This document shows positions 33,498-41,214 of a DNA stretch of 44,797 nucleotides, one piece after another. A program made the position numbers and the translations under genes. Positions within the stretch are counted from its first letter, which is position 1, and each line of letters starts with the position of its first letter. Location: contig JAFTQT010000095.1 of the NCBI GenBank assembly GCA_017462615.1, positions 1-44,797 on the forward strand, in the 5' to 3' direction. Source of the stretch: Clostridia bacterium (GTDB lineage: Bacteria > Bacillota > Clostridia > Oscillospirales > CAG-272). The notes below the pieces were generated by a model. The model worked only from the letters and a program-made list of their open reading frames with translations, was not told the DNA's origin and did not search any database.

Positions 33498-35480
33498 TCA
33501 AGAGGAAAAGTGAGGATCCCGCCGCTTGCGCTGCAGGGGCTCGGTTGACTCCGTGTGGGCACCCTCCTCCAGATACCGTGCTGCCTGGGTGCGGAAGAGC
33601 ATGGCGTACTTGCCGTTTTGGTCCATCAGCTCCCGGTGGGTACCCTCCTCCTCCAGCTGACCGTTTTCCAGCACCACGATCTTGGAGGCGATGGTAGCAG
33701 AGGAAAGACGGTGGGAAACAAATACCGTGGTCTTGCCGCCCCGGAGCTCGTCAAAGCGGCGGAAGATCTCCTGCTCCGCCAGCGGGTCAAGAGAGGCGGT
33801 GGGCTCGTCGAGAATGATGATATCCGCGTCGCTATAAAAGGCGCGGGCGATAGAGAGCTTTTGCCATTGGCCGCCGGAAAGCTCCGTGCCGCCTCGGTCA
33901 AACATGCGTGTCAGCTGAGTGTCGTAGCCGTCCTCGAATTTCTCGATAAATTCGGCAGCCCCGGCCTTTTCGGCCGCATCGCGCACCTCAGCGTCGTTTT
34001 CTCCTTTATGTAACGCGCCGAAGCGGATGTTATCAGCCGCGCTGACGGCATATTTGCCAAAATCCTGGAAAATAATACCGAACAGCTTGCGCAGCGCCGT
34101 GGTATCGTAATCCCGCATATCGCGGCCGTCCAGCAGGATCTCGCCCTCGGTGGGGTCGTAAAGCCTTGTCAGCAGCTTGATCAGCGTGGTTTTTCCGGCA
34201 CCGTTCAGGCCCACCAGCGCTACCGTTTCGCCGGGGCGGAAGGAGAGGTTCAGGTTCTTCAGCACAGGACGGTCCGTGCCCGGATAGGCGAAGGACACGT
34301 TGCGGAATTCTATGGTGTGGGTGCCACCCTGCTTTGGGATCAGCGGTTTCTCCAGGCGGGGAACCACACGGCTTTCCTCCTTGAGGAAGGAGAGGAGATT
34401 ATCGATGAACAGCGTGCCCTCGTAGATGGAGGCGGAGGTGGAGATCAACGAGGTAACGGAGGTGGCAATGGAGGTCAGAGCACCGGTATACAAATGATAG
34501 TCACCGATGAGATACTCGCCCTTGAAGACGCCGTAGGCAATGAGACCGAAGAAAACGCAGTTCAGCACAGCGGATAGGATCGCGAATACGATCTGCCACA
34601 CGTTTTCCTTGATGATCAGGCGCCGCAGGCCCTTGTAATATCGCTCGAATACGTTGTTGTAGCGCTCGGTCAGCTCGTCGCCCAGATCGTACATGCGGAT
34701 CTCCTTTGCCAGATCCTTGTTGGAGGTGAGGCCGGCAAAGTAGTTCATCTGTCGGCGGTCAATGGAACGGAAGCGCATGTAGGAGAAGGACTTGCGTCGG
34801 TAGATGAAATTGACCACCGCGGAGGGTACCGCCGCCAGCGCGATGGCAAGCGCGGCCAGCGGAAGAGCGCTGGCCAGGATCACCACGTAGCCGATGAGGG
34901 AAATAACGGTGCTGATGACGCTGAAGGTGGAGTTCAGGATGGAAATGGGGCGATTGCCCGCCTCACGGTTGGCGTTTTCCAGCTTTTCATAAAACGCGGG
35001 CTGGTCGAAGGAGGCGAGATCAAGCGCTTGGGCTTTTTGCATGATCTCCACCTTGACGTGGCGTACCACCCGCTCGCCGGCCATGCGGTTGACGGCGTTG
35101 GAGAGGCGCGTGACCACCTTGCTGAGGATCTTGTAGCTGAAAAAGAAGATCAGCAGCAGCATCACCGAGGAGCCGAGGAACGCGGCCAGCTCGAAGGTCT
35201 TGCCCAGAGCGCTTTCGGTAATGATGATCTGCAGCTCGTTCAGGATCTGGCTGGTAATGAGGGAGCCCACCACCGGCATGCAGCCGTCAAACAGCGCCAC
35301 AAAGCACATCAGAAACAGGAACACGGGACCGCTTTTCCAAACGAGGCTGAATATATAAAACAGTCGGGAGAAGAAGCCGCCCAGCAGCTCCTTCAAAAAA
35401 CGGGGAACGTCAAAAAGGGAGCGTGGGGGTGCTACTTTTTCATATTCGTATTGCCCCGGAGGGGTTCGTTTTTCAGACAA
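33498..35480 (-). CDS. ABC transporter, fused permease and ATPase (exporter type)
   Basis: This half-transporter exporter is expected to dimerise. The membrane domain (about 45-365) has six hydrophobic helices. The ATPase domain (about 390-640) carries Walker A GLNGAGKT (427-434 from the longest start), LSGGQ (537-541), Walker B IIILDEPTASLD (D561/E562) and the switch histidine in VSHRLSS. The substrate is not predictable; it resembles peptide/lipid/drug exporters. The longest frame begins at a GTG (35489) that abuts the ribosome site (aaagaagg). The TTG at 35480, eight bases after AGAAGG, is preferred. No terminator separates it from lysC downstream. Confidence 0.85.
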   Translation of the reverse strand: MSEKRTPPGQYEYEKVAPPRSLFDVPRFLKELLGGFFSRLFYIFSLVWKSGPVFLFLMCFVALFDGCMPVVGSLITSQILNELQIIITESALGKTFELAAFLGSSVMLLLIFFFSYKILSKVVTRLSNAVNRMAGERVVRHVKVEIMQKAQALDLASFDQPAFYEKLENANREAGNRPISILNSTFSVISTVISLIGYVVILASALPLAALAIALAAVPSAVVNFIYRRKSFSYMRFRSIDRRQMNYFAGLTSNKDLAKEIRMYDLGDELTERYNNVFERYYKGLRRLIIKENVWQIVFAILSAVLNCVFFGLIAYGVFKGEYLIGDYHLYTGALTSIATSVTSLISTSASIYEGTLFIDNLLSFLKEESRVVPRLEKPLIPKQGGTHTIEFRNVSFAYPGTDRPVLKNLNLSFRPGETVALVGLNGAGKTTLIKLLTRLYDPTEGEILLDGRDMRDYDTTALRKLFGIIFQDFGKYAVSAADNIRFGALHKGENDAEVRDAAEKAGAAEFIEKFEDGYDTQLTRMFDRGGTELSGGQWQKLSIARAFYSDADIIILDEPTASLDPLAEQEIFRRFDELRGGKTTVFVSHRLSSATIASKIVVLENGQLEEEGTHRELMDQNGKYAMLFRTQAARYLEEGAHTESTEPLQRKRRDPHFSS

Positions 35481-35522
35481 CGAAAGCACCTTCTTTCCGT
35501 TTGAATTGTATCATACCTTAAC

Positions 35523-35551
35523 ATTATAACATGAAAAATCAAAATTCGCAA
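35523..35551 (-). promoter_or_regulatory. Candidate promoter of the ABC exporter gene
   Basis: TTGCGA (plus 35546-35551), a 17-bp spacer and TATAAT (35523-35528) lie about 45 bp before the start codon. It is divergent from the DUF1015 promoter. Confidence 0.6.
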
Positions 35552-35612
35552 GGATTTTGCAAGGATATTGTAAAAAACCCGAGGCAAAACACAAAAAAAT
35601 TCTTCTTTTGGC

Positions 35613-35641
35613 TTGATTTGCGTGCGCTTCTATGGTAAAAT
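35613..35641 (+). promoter_or_regulatory. Candidate promoter of the DUF1015 gene
   Basis: TTGATT (35613-35618), a 17-bp spacer and TAAAAT (35636-35641) lie 35 bp before the ATG. Confidence 0.55.
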
Positions 35642-35675
35642 GAAAGGCAGAAGTAATGAAAGCGAGGAAAATACC

Positions 35676-36932
35676 ATGTCCGCTTATTTGATGCCCTCTG
35701 ATATTCTGCTCCCGGATTTCGAAACGGTAAACGGCACCGCCTTTGCCACCATTGCCTGTGACCAGTTCACAAGCGACCCCGCCTATTGGCAGAGCCTGGA
35801 TGCCCGCGTGGGGGACGCACCCAGCACCCTGCGTCTGATCCTGCCCGAGGCCTTTCTGAACGAGACCGAGGAGCGCGTGCCCCAGATCCATGAGCAAATG
35901 GAGCACTATATGCGCAAGCTGCTGAAGAAGCATCCGAACAGCATGATCTATCTGGAGCGTACGCTGTCGGACGGCAAGGTTCGCCGGGGACTCGTGGGTA
36001 TGATCGACCTGGAAAATTATGATTACGCCGCCACCTCCACCTCGCTGATCCGTCCCACGGAGGCCACCGTGCCGGAGCGCATCCCGCCCCGCCTTGCGGT
36101 GCGACGCGGTGCGGTGCTGGAGCTGCCTCACGTAATGCTTTTGGTGGATGATCCGGAAAAGACCGTGATCGAGCCCCTCGCGGAGCGCCGCGAGAGCCTT
36201 GAGACGGTATATGATTTCCCGCTGATCCCCGGCAGTGGCGCCGTATGGGGTGCGCTGGTGGATTCCGTCGGCCTTGGCCGCGTGCAAATGGCACTGGAGC
36301 GCCTCTTGAAGCCCTCCCGCATTGCCGAGCGCTACGGAGAGGGCGCTGCTCCCCTGCTGTTTGCAGTAGGTGACGGCAACCATTCTCTTGCGGTGGCAAA
36401 GGCGAATTATGAGGAGATCAAGGCCGCCCGCGGCGAGGCTGCCAAGTGTGATCCTGCCCGCTATGCCTTGGTGGAGGTGGTGAATCTCCACGACCCCGCC
36501 CTGCAGTTCGAGCCGATCTATCGCGTGATGACCGGTGTGGATCCCGACGAGGTGCTGGCCGCATTGCAGGAATATTCCTTCTCTCTCCATGGCACCTGCC
36601 CCGCGCAGCAGGCCCGCTTCCTTTCCGCCAAGCGACGGGGCACCATCCATTTCGAGAAGCCTTCTGCGCAGCTGACGGTGGAGACCCTGCAGCAGTTTAT
36701 CGACAAATATCTGGCAGAGCACCCCGGCGCGGAGGTGGATTACATCCACGGATCCCGCACCGTTGAGGCACTTTCCGCCAAAGAAAACACCGTTGGCTTC
36801 CTCTTCTCCGGCATGGCAAAGGATGATCTTTTCCGCACCGTGATCCGTGAGGGAAGTCTGCCTCGCAAAACCTTCTCCATGGGTCATGCAGAGGACAAGC
36901 GCTTTTATCTCGAGTGTCGTCGCATCAAATAA
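35676..36932 (+). CDS. DUF1015 family protein
   Basis: Conserved protein of unknown function, 418 residues. The family hallmark GDGNHSLAVAK is at 232-242, and IACDQFTSDPAYW near the N-terminus together with HVMLLVDDPEKTVIEPL are also conserved. In many bacteria DUF1015 genes are next to serine-synthesis genes (serA/serC), but none is present here. The start is the ATG at 35676 with GAGG eight bases upstream; the longer frame overlaps the promoter. Soluble, no signal peptide. It stands alone between its own promoter and a strong terminator. Confidence 0.85.
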   Translation: MSAYLMPSDILLPDFETVNGTAFATIACDQFTSDPAYWQSLDARVGDAPSTLRLILPEAFLNETEERVPQIHEQMEHYMRKLLKKHPNSMIYLERTLSDGKVRRGLVGMIDLENYDYAATSTSLIRPTEATVPERIPPRLAVRRGAVLELPHVMLLVDDPEKTVIEPLAERRESLETVYDFPLIPGSGAVWGALVDSVGLGRVQMALERLLKPSRIAERYGEGAAPLLFAVGDGNHSLAVAKANYEEIKAARGEAAKCDPARYALVEVVNLHDPALQFEPIYRVMTGVDPDEVLAALQEYSFSLHGTCPAQQARFLSAKRRGTIHFEKPSAQLTVETLQQFIDKYLAEHPGAEVDYIHGSRTVEALSAKENTVGFLFSGMAKDDLFRTVIREGSLPRKTFSMGHAEDKRFYLECRRIK

Positions 36933-36941
36933 ATCAACTGC

Positions 36942-36983
36942 AAAAGCACGCCCCGTTACCGCGGTAACGGGGCGTGCTTTTTG
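36942..36983 (+). terminator. Intrinsic terminator after DUF1015
   Basis: A perfect 19-bp inverted repeat (36942-36960 with 36963-36981) ends in TTTTT and isolates the spoIIG unit from the gene before it. Confidence 0.9.
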
Positions 36984-37004
36984 CCGAAACGGGAGAAAAA
37001 ACGC

Positions 37005-37069
37005 CGTCGAACTTTCCTTTTTTCGCTTCCCATATTCTGACAGGATTTGCAAGGCGTATGCGCTATACT
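37005..37069 (+). promoter_or_regulatory. Candidate spoIIG promoter with Spo0A-box-like site
   Basis: The -10 TATACT (37064-37069) and the -35-like CTGACA (37037-37042) are 21 bp apart, longer than the usual 17. The B. subtilis spoIIG promoter also has sigma-A elements too far apart (22 bp) and needs Spo0A. CGTCGAA at 37005-37011 matches the Spo0A box TGTCGAA at six of seven positions. Regulation by Spo0A is inferred. Confidence 0.45.
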
Positions 37070-37088
37070 GTTGGGGTGAGGTGAGGGA

Positions 37089-37955
37089 ATGACGAAGACC
37101 GTTTGGGGTGATCTGCTCTTTTTCGTAAACTTTTGCATGGATTTTCAATGCTTGTTTCTGTCCGCAAAGCTGCTGCGTCGTCCCTTTTCGGTCTGGCGCG
37201 GCGCTTTGGTATCGGCGCTGGGGGCAGTATATGCCGTGGCGGTGCTGTTCTGGCAAACCAGCGGCCTTTCGGCGCTGCTGGCCGACCTCGGCGTGGGTCT
37301 GCTGATGTGCATGGGCGTTTTTTTGGAGCGAGATCTGAAAATCCGGCGAATTCTCATACCGTTCGGGGTCTATTTTGTCGTTTCCTTTGCCGTTGGTGGG
37401 GCAATGAGCGGCATGGCAGCGCTGCTTTCTCACGTGGAGCTGCCCTTGGGCGAGAGCAGCGAGGTCTCTTCACCGTTTTTCTTTCTGCTGGCTGCCGCGG
37501 GGGGTGTCGTTACCTTTCTTTGGGGGCGCTTTTGTGAGCGACGGACGAAGGGAAGTCGCGCTATGCTGCGACTTGTATTGGAGGGGCGTGAGATCACGCT
37601 GCGTTGTATGGTGGATACCGCCAATCTTCTGCGGGATCCCGTCAGCGGCAAATGCGTGGTGATCGTGTCCGACACTCGGTTGGAGGCGCTGCTGCCGCAG
37701 GAGCTGGCGGCCGTGGTGGCCGGCGGAGATCCAACGACGCTTTCGACGCTGCCCTTGGCGTTGGCGCGCCGCGTGCGCTTGCTTCCCACCGCTGCCGTAA
37801 CGGGAGAAAGGCTGTTGATGGCGGTGCTTCCGGATCGTGCCCTTGTGGACGACGGCAGCGGCCCGCACCCGGTGGAGCTGCTGGTCGCCTTTGCGCCCCT
37901 TGCGGGCAATACCGCTGATTGTGAGGCTCTGCTGCCTGCGGAGCTTCTTGGCTGA
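37089..37955 (+). CDS. spoIIGA: Sporulation sigma-E factor-processing peptidase SpoIIGA
   Basis: SpoIIGA is the membrane aspartic protease that removes the pro-sequence of sigma-E in the mother cell after septation. Five hydrophobic helices occupy the N-terminal half (about 5-150). A cytoplasmic protease-like domain follows, with the catalytic region CMVDTANLLRDPVSGK (173-188, D176). The family normally has DTG at the active aspartate; here it reads DTA. The start ATG follows GAGGTGAGG. It lies 14 bp upstream of sigE, which supports the assignment strongly despite low overall conservation. Confidence 0.93.
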   Translation: MTKTVWGDLLFFVNFCMDFQCLFLSAKLLRRPFSVWRGALVSALGAVYAVAVLFWQTSGLSALLADLGVGLLMCMGVFLERDLKIRRILIPFGVYFVVSFAVGGAMSGMAALLSHVELPLGESSEVSSPFFFLLAAAGGVVTFLWGRFCERRTKGSRAMLRLVLEGREITLRCMVDTANLLRDPVSGKCVVIVSDTRLEALLPQELAAVVAGGDPTTLSTLPLALARRVRLLPTAAVTGERLLMAVLPDRALVDDGSGPHPVELLVAFAPLAGNTADCEALLPAELLG

Positions 37956-37969
37956 TAGAGGAGGATTTT

Positions 37970-38665
37970 ATGCCGAACTTTTTTGCACGCCTTCTGGGGC
38001 GACTTTTTCATCGCATCAGCGGTGTTTATTACGTAAATGGGCCGGATGTGTTGCCCGCGCCGCTTTCCGCCGAGGAGGAGGCGGAGGCGCTTGCCCGCTT
38101 GCCGGAGGACGAAGAGGCGCGTGCGGCGCTGATCGAGCATAATCTGCGGCTGGTGGTCTACATCGCCCGGCGCTTTGAAAGCACCGGAACCGGCCTTGAG
38201 GATCTGGTCTCTATCGGTACAGTAGGATTGATCAAGGCCATCAGCACCTTTCGGGCTGACAAAAATATTAAGCTTGCTACCTATGCCTCCCGCTGCATTG
38301 AAAATGAAATTTTGATGTATATGCGCAAGCGCAGTGCCCATCGGGGCGAGGTCTCCATCGACGAGCCTCTCAATATTGACTGGGATGGCAACGAGCTGCT
38401 GCTTTCTGATGTGCTGGGCAGCGAGGAGGACGGCGTTTCCTTTGAATTGGAAAAAAAGGAGGAGCGGCGGATCCTTCACGCGGCGGTAGCCTCTCTTTCG
38501 CCCCGTGAGCGGCTGATCGTAGAGCTGCGCTACGGCTTTTCCGGGCGGCGGGAGCTGACCCAAAAGGAGGTGGCGGATATGCTGGGCATTTCCCAATCCT
38601 ACATATCGCGGCTTGAAAAAAAGATCATTGCGGAGCTCCGTGAGGAAATTGAAGGAAAAATTTGA
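37970..38665 (+). CDS. sigE: RNA polymerase sporulation sigma factor, pro-sigma-E
   Basis: Sigma-E drives early mother-cell transcription. The 231-residue protein keeps an N-terminal pro-sequence (roughly residues 1-25, amphipathic, ending before YYVNGPDVLPAPLS), region 2 (NLRLVVYIARRFE, DLVSIGTVGLIKAISTF, YASRCIENEILMYMRK), and region 4 with helix-turn-helix LTQKEVADMLGISQSYISRLEKK. GAGGAGG precedes the ATG. sigG, which usually follows, is not here; rpmE comes next. Confidence 0.97.
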   Translation: MPNFFARLLGRLFHRISGVYYVNGPDVLPAPLSAEEEAEALARLPEDEEARAALIEHNLRLVVYIARRFESTGTGLEDLVSIGTVGLIKAISTFRADKNIKLATYASRCIENEILMYMRKRSAHRGEVSIDEPLNIDWDGNELLLSDVLGSEEDGVSFELEKKEERRILHAAVASLSPRERLIVELRYGFSGRRELTQKEVADMLGISQSYISRLEKKIIAELREEIEGKI

Positions 38666-38685
38666 AGAAATATTTCAAAAACCCC

Positions 38686-38714
38686 TTGCAAAAGGGAAAA
38701 GTTTGTGATATAAT
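38686..38714 (+). promoter_or_regulatory. Promoter of rpmE
   Basis: TTGCAA (38686-38691), a 17-bp spacer and TATAAT (38709-38714) lie right behind sigE and 32 bp before the rpmE ATG. Confidence 0.75.
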
Positions 38715-38746
38715 GAACCGTATTCTGTGAAAGGAAGGTGGAAAAC

Positions 38747-38953
38747 ATGAAGCAAGGAATTCATCCGACCTATGAAGACGTTACCATCGTTTGCGCTTGT
38801 GGCAACGTGGTAAAGACCAAGTCTACCAACGGCGGGGAAATGAAGGTTGAAATTTGCTCGAAGTGCCATCCGTTCTTTACCGGCAAGCAGAAGCTGGTTG
38901 ATGCGGGCGGTCGTGTTGATAAGTTCAACAGAAGACTCCAGGCAAGAAAGTAA
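38747..38953 (+). CDS. rpmE: 50S ribosomal protein L31 (zinc-binding form)
   Basis: This 68-residue protein has [19 protein letters not shown] and [24 protein letters not shown], the L31 signature. Cysteines C16, C18, C37 and C40 form the zinc site of the C+ paralogue. The ATG at 38747 has AAGGAAGGTGG upstream. The in-frame GTG nine bases earlier is part of that site. It is followed by hairpins and hflX. Confidence 0.96.
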   Translation: MKQGIHPTYEDVTIVCACGNVVKTKSTNGGEMKVEICSKCHPFFTGKQKLVDAGGRVDKFNRRLQARK

Positions 38954-38966
38954 TCATTTTCCTGCG

Positions 38967-39028
38967 GATCGCACCGAGCGATCGGCAACCAAGGGGCAAG
39001 TCGTGCGGTGGCATACTTGCCCCTTTTG
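38967..39028 (+). terminator. Hairpin pair ending rpmE
   Basis: A gatcgc/gcgatc hairpin (38967-38983) is followed by an 11-bp stem (38991-39001 with 39015-39025, 13-nt loop) and TT. The second is the likely terminator, though its T-tract is short and interrupted. hflX starts 27 bp later. Confidence 0.55.
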
Positions 39029-39055
39029 CTTTCATTATCTCCCAAAGGAGGCATT

Positions 39056-40348
39056 ATGGAAAAAATAGAATCCCCTAAGGGCGCCCGCGCCGCGCTGGTT
39101 GGCGTTGTGACCCGCGAGCATACGGAGCGCGAGGTGGAGGTGAGCCTCGCGGAGCTGGCCCGGCTGCTGGAGACCGCCGGCGGCGAGGCGGTCTTTACCC
39201 TGGTACAAAATAAAGAAGCACCGGACGTGCGCACCTATCTCGGCAGCGGCAAGGTGGCGGAGCTGGCCTTTTACTGCGCCCGTAACGAGATCGATCTCGC
39301 CGTGTTTGATTGTGAGCTTTCTCCCTCCCAGATCCGCAATATCGAGGAGGTGCTGGGAGACGGCGTGCGGGTGATCGATCGCTCTATGCTGATCCTGGAT
39401 ATTTTCGCCCTTCATGCCGAAAGCGGTGAGGGCAAGCTGCAGGTGGAGCTGGCGCAGCTGAAATATACCGCTCCCCGTCTGATGGGCAGGGGCACCGAGC
39501 TTTCTCGCCTTGGCGGCGGCATCGGTACCCGCGGCCCGGGAGAGTCTCAGCTGGAAACAGACCGCCGTCATTTGCAGCGCCGCATCCGGATGCTGGAGGA
39601 GTCTTTGGCGGAAATGGCGGCCAACCGTCGCACCCAGCGCCTTGCGCGAGACCGCTCCGGTCTTGCGCGGGTAGCCATCGTGGGCTACACCAACGCCGGC
39701 AAGTCCACGCTACTGAATTATCTGACCGATGCGGGGATCCTGGCCGAGGATCAGCTCTTTGCCACCCTTGATCCCACCACCCGCAAGTGTCAGCTTCCGG
39801 GCGGTGAGACAATTTTGCTCACCGATACCGTGGGCTTTATCCGCAATCTGCCCCACCACCTGGTGCACGCCTTTCGCTCCACGCTTGAGGAGGCGGTGCA
39901 CACCGATCTGCTGCTGATCCTCATTGACGCCTCCGATCCGGAGGCGGAGAGCCAACTGGCCGTGACTGAGGAGCTGCTGCAGAGCCTTGGCGCGGGGAAT
40001 AAGCCTACCCTTTACGTGTTCAATAAATGCGATCTCGGCGCCGCCACGCCCGGCGTGGCGGGCGTGCGAGAGAACGTGCTGTATATCTCTGCCGCCACGG
40101 GGCAGGGAGTGGATCTGCTGCTGCAACGCATAGAGGATATGCTGCATAGCGGTCACCGCCGCGTGACCTTTCGCATCCCCAATGCCAAACAAGGGCTACT
40201 TTCCGGTCTTTACAAAAACGCCACCGTGGAGGACGTGCAATACGGCCCGGAGGCGGTGGAGGTCACTGCCATCGTGGATGACCGCACCTACGGCCCCTTG
40301 CGAGAATATGACGTGAACCCGGTGGAGGTGAAGACGGATGAATGGTGA
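39056..40348 (+). CDS. hflX: GTPase HflX
   Basis: HflX binds the 50S subunit and can split stalled ribosomes after stress. The N-terminal HflX domain contains YLGSGKVAEL and the glycine-rich GRGTELSRLGGGIGTRGPGE segment with the following QLETDRR helix. The G domain has GYTNAGKS (210-217), DTVGFIRNLPHHLV and NKCDL. A C-terminal extension (about 355-430) is present. The ATG at 39056 follows AAAGGAGG (430 residues). The end overlaps the next gene by 11 bp. Confidence 0.95.
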   Translation: MEKIESPKGARAALVGVVTREHTEREVEVSLAELARLLETAGGEAVFTLVQNKEAPDVRTYLGSGKVAELAFYCARNEIDLAVFDCELSPSQIRNIEEVLGDGVRVIDRSMLILDIFALHAESGEGKLQVELAQLKYTAPRLMGRGTELSRLGGGIGTRGPGESQLETDRRHLQRRIRMLEESLAEMAANRRTQRLARDRSGLARVAIVGYTNAGKSTLLNYLTDAGILAEDQLFATLDPTTRKCQLPGGETILLTDTVGFIRNLPHHLVHAFRSTLEEAVHTDLLLILIDASDPEAESQLAVTEELLQSLGAGNKPTLYVFNKCDLGAATPGVAGVRENVLYISAATGQGVDLLLQRIEDMLHSGHRRVTFRIPNAKQGLLSGLYKNATVEDVQYGPEAVEVTAIVDDRTYGPLREYDVNPVEVKTDEW

Positions 40349-40967
40349 GATTTTCCGCACCGTTGCGGGGGATATGGAGATCGAGCTGGAGGAAAAGCGC
40401 TCCACCTTCATCGCCGCCGTGCGTCGCGTGGCAACGGAGGAGGAGGCGGAGGCCTTCGTGAAGGAGCGTCGCCGTTTGCACCCCTCCGCGCGACATACGG
40501 TTCATGCTTATATTTTGAAAAAAGGGGCGGAACGGTACGCGGATGACAGTGAGCCACAGGGAACCGCCGGGGTGCCAACGCTGGAGGCCATTCGCCGTGC
40601 CGGGCTTTCCGACGTTTGCATCGCCACCACTCGATATTTTGGCGGCATCCTGCTGGGTACGGGAGGTTTGACCCGTGCCTACGGCGGTGCGGCACAGCGG
40701 GTGCTGGATGCGGCGGGTGTGGCGGAATTCGTACCGTTTACCGACTATTTGTTGGATTGCACCTATCCCGATTATCAAAAGCTTCTGCAGGAGCTCCCCA
40801 AATTTGAGGGGCGGGAGCGCGGTGTGGAATTCGCAGATCGCGTGCGGCTGACCGTGGGTGTTCCTGCCGAGCAGGGGGAGCGCTTTGCCGCGCGTGTGGT
40901 GGATCACACTGCAGGGCGCTGCGTGCCGGAAAAAAAAGAGACGGTGCTGGACAGCAAAACTCTTTGA
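40338..40967 (+). CDS. IMPACT/YigZ family protein
   Basis: This 209-residue protein has two domains: the UPF0029/IMPACT N-domain (about 15-125) with KRSTFIAAVRRV, the HAYIL and DDSEPQGTAGVP motifs, and ATTRYFGGILLGTGGLTRAYGGAA, then a DUF1949-like ferredoxin-fold C-domain (about 135-200). Its function in bacteria is unclear; eukaryotic IMPACT modulates Gcn2 signalling. The ATG is nine bases after GGAGG inside the end of hflX. Co-translation with the ribosome-splitting hflX is likely. Confidence 0.92.
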   Translation: MNGEIFRTVAGDMEIELEEKRSTFIAAVRRVATEEEAEAFVKERRRLHPSARHTVHAYILKKGAERYADDSEPQGTAGVPTLEAIRRAGLSDVCIATTRYFGGILLGTGGLTRAYGGAAQRVLDAAGVAEFVPFTDYLLDCTYPDYQKLLQELPKFEGRERGVEFADRVRLTVGVPAEQGERFAARVVDHTAGRCVPEKKETVLDSKTL

Positions 40968-41033
40968 AACTCGCACCGTTTGACCTCGTTTTGATAAATT
41001 TCCACCATTTTGCACGTTTGCTTCGTGATAATC

Positions 41034-41073
41034 AAAGGCACCGCGCGGCTCTTTGGATCCGCGCGGTGCCTTT
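41034..41073 (+). terminator. Intrinsic terminator (or strong hairpin) after the IMPACT-family gene
   Basis: A perfect 15-bp GC-rich stem (41034-41048 with 41059-41073, 10-nt loop) has only a short T-run behind it. It would work in either direction. Confidence 0.6.
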
Positions 41074-41077
41074 GCAT

Positions 41078-41099
41078 ATTATCTTAAATTTGAGATAAT
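41078..41099. promoter_or_regulatory. 22-bp palindrome upstream of dgt-dnaG-rpoD
   Basis: The two half-sites (attatcttaaa and tttgagataat) form a near-perfect palindrome with one mismatched position. It lies in the A+T-rich 115 bp before dgt where the operon promoter should be. A dimeric repressor or activator site is the simplest reading. I cannot name a factor, and no clear -10/-35 pair was found there. Confidence 0.35.
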
Positions 41100-41214
41100 A
41101 AAATAATTTTACAAAAAAGACTGCCGAAAAAAAGAGATTTTCTTTTTTTGGTCGTATATTTTTAACGCTTCGGAAAATCCGGGCAGAATTTTGATAAAAA
41201 AAGGCGGTGAGGAT

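Noticed and set aside
35511..37433. A 640-codon open frame opposite DUF1015 and spoIIGA
   Set aside because: It crosses two promoters and a terminator and shows no domain; both plus-strand genes are well supported.
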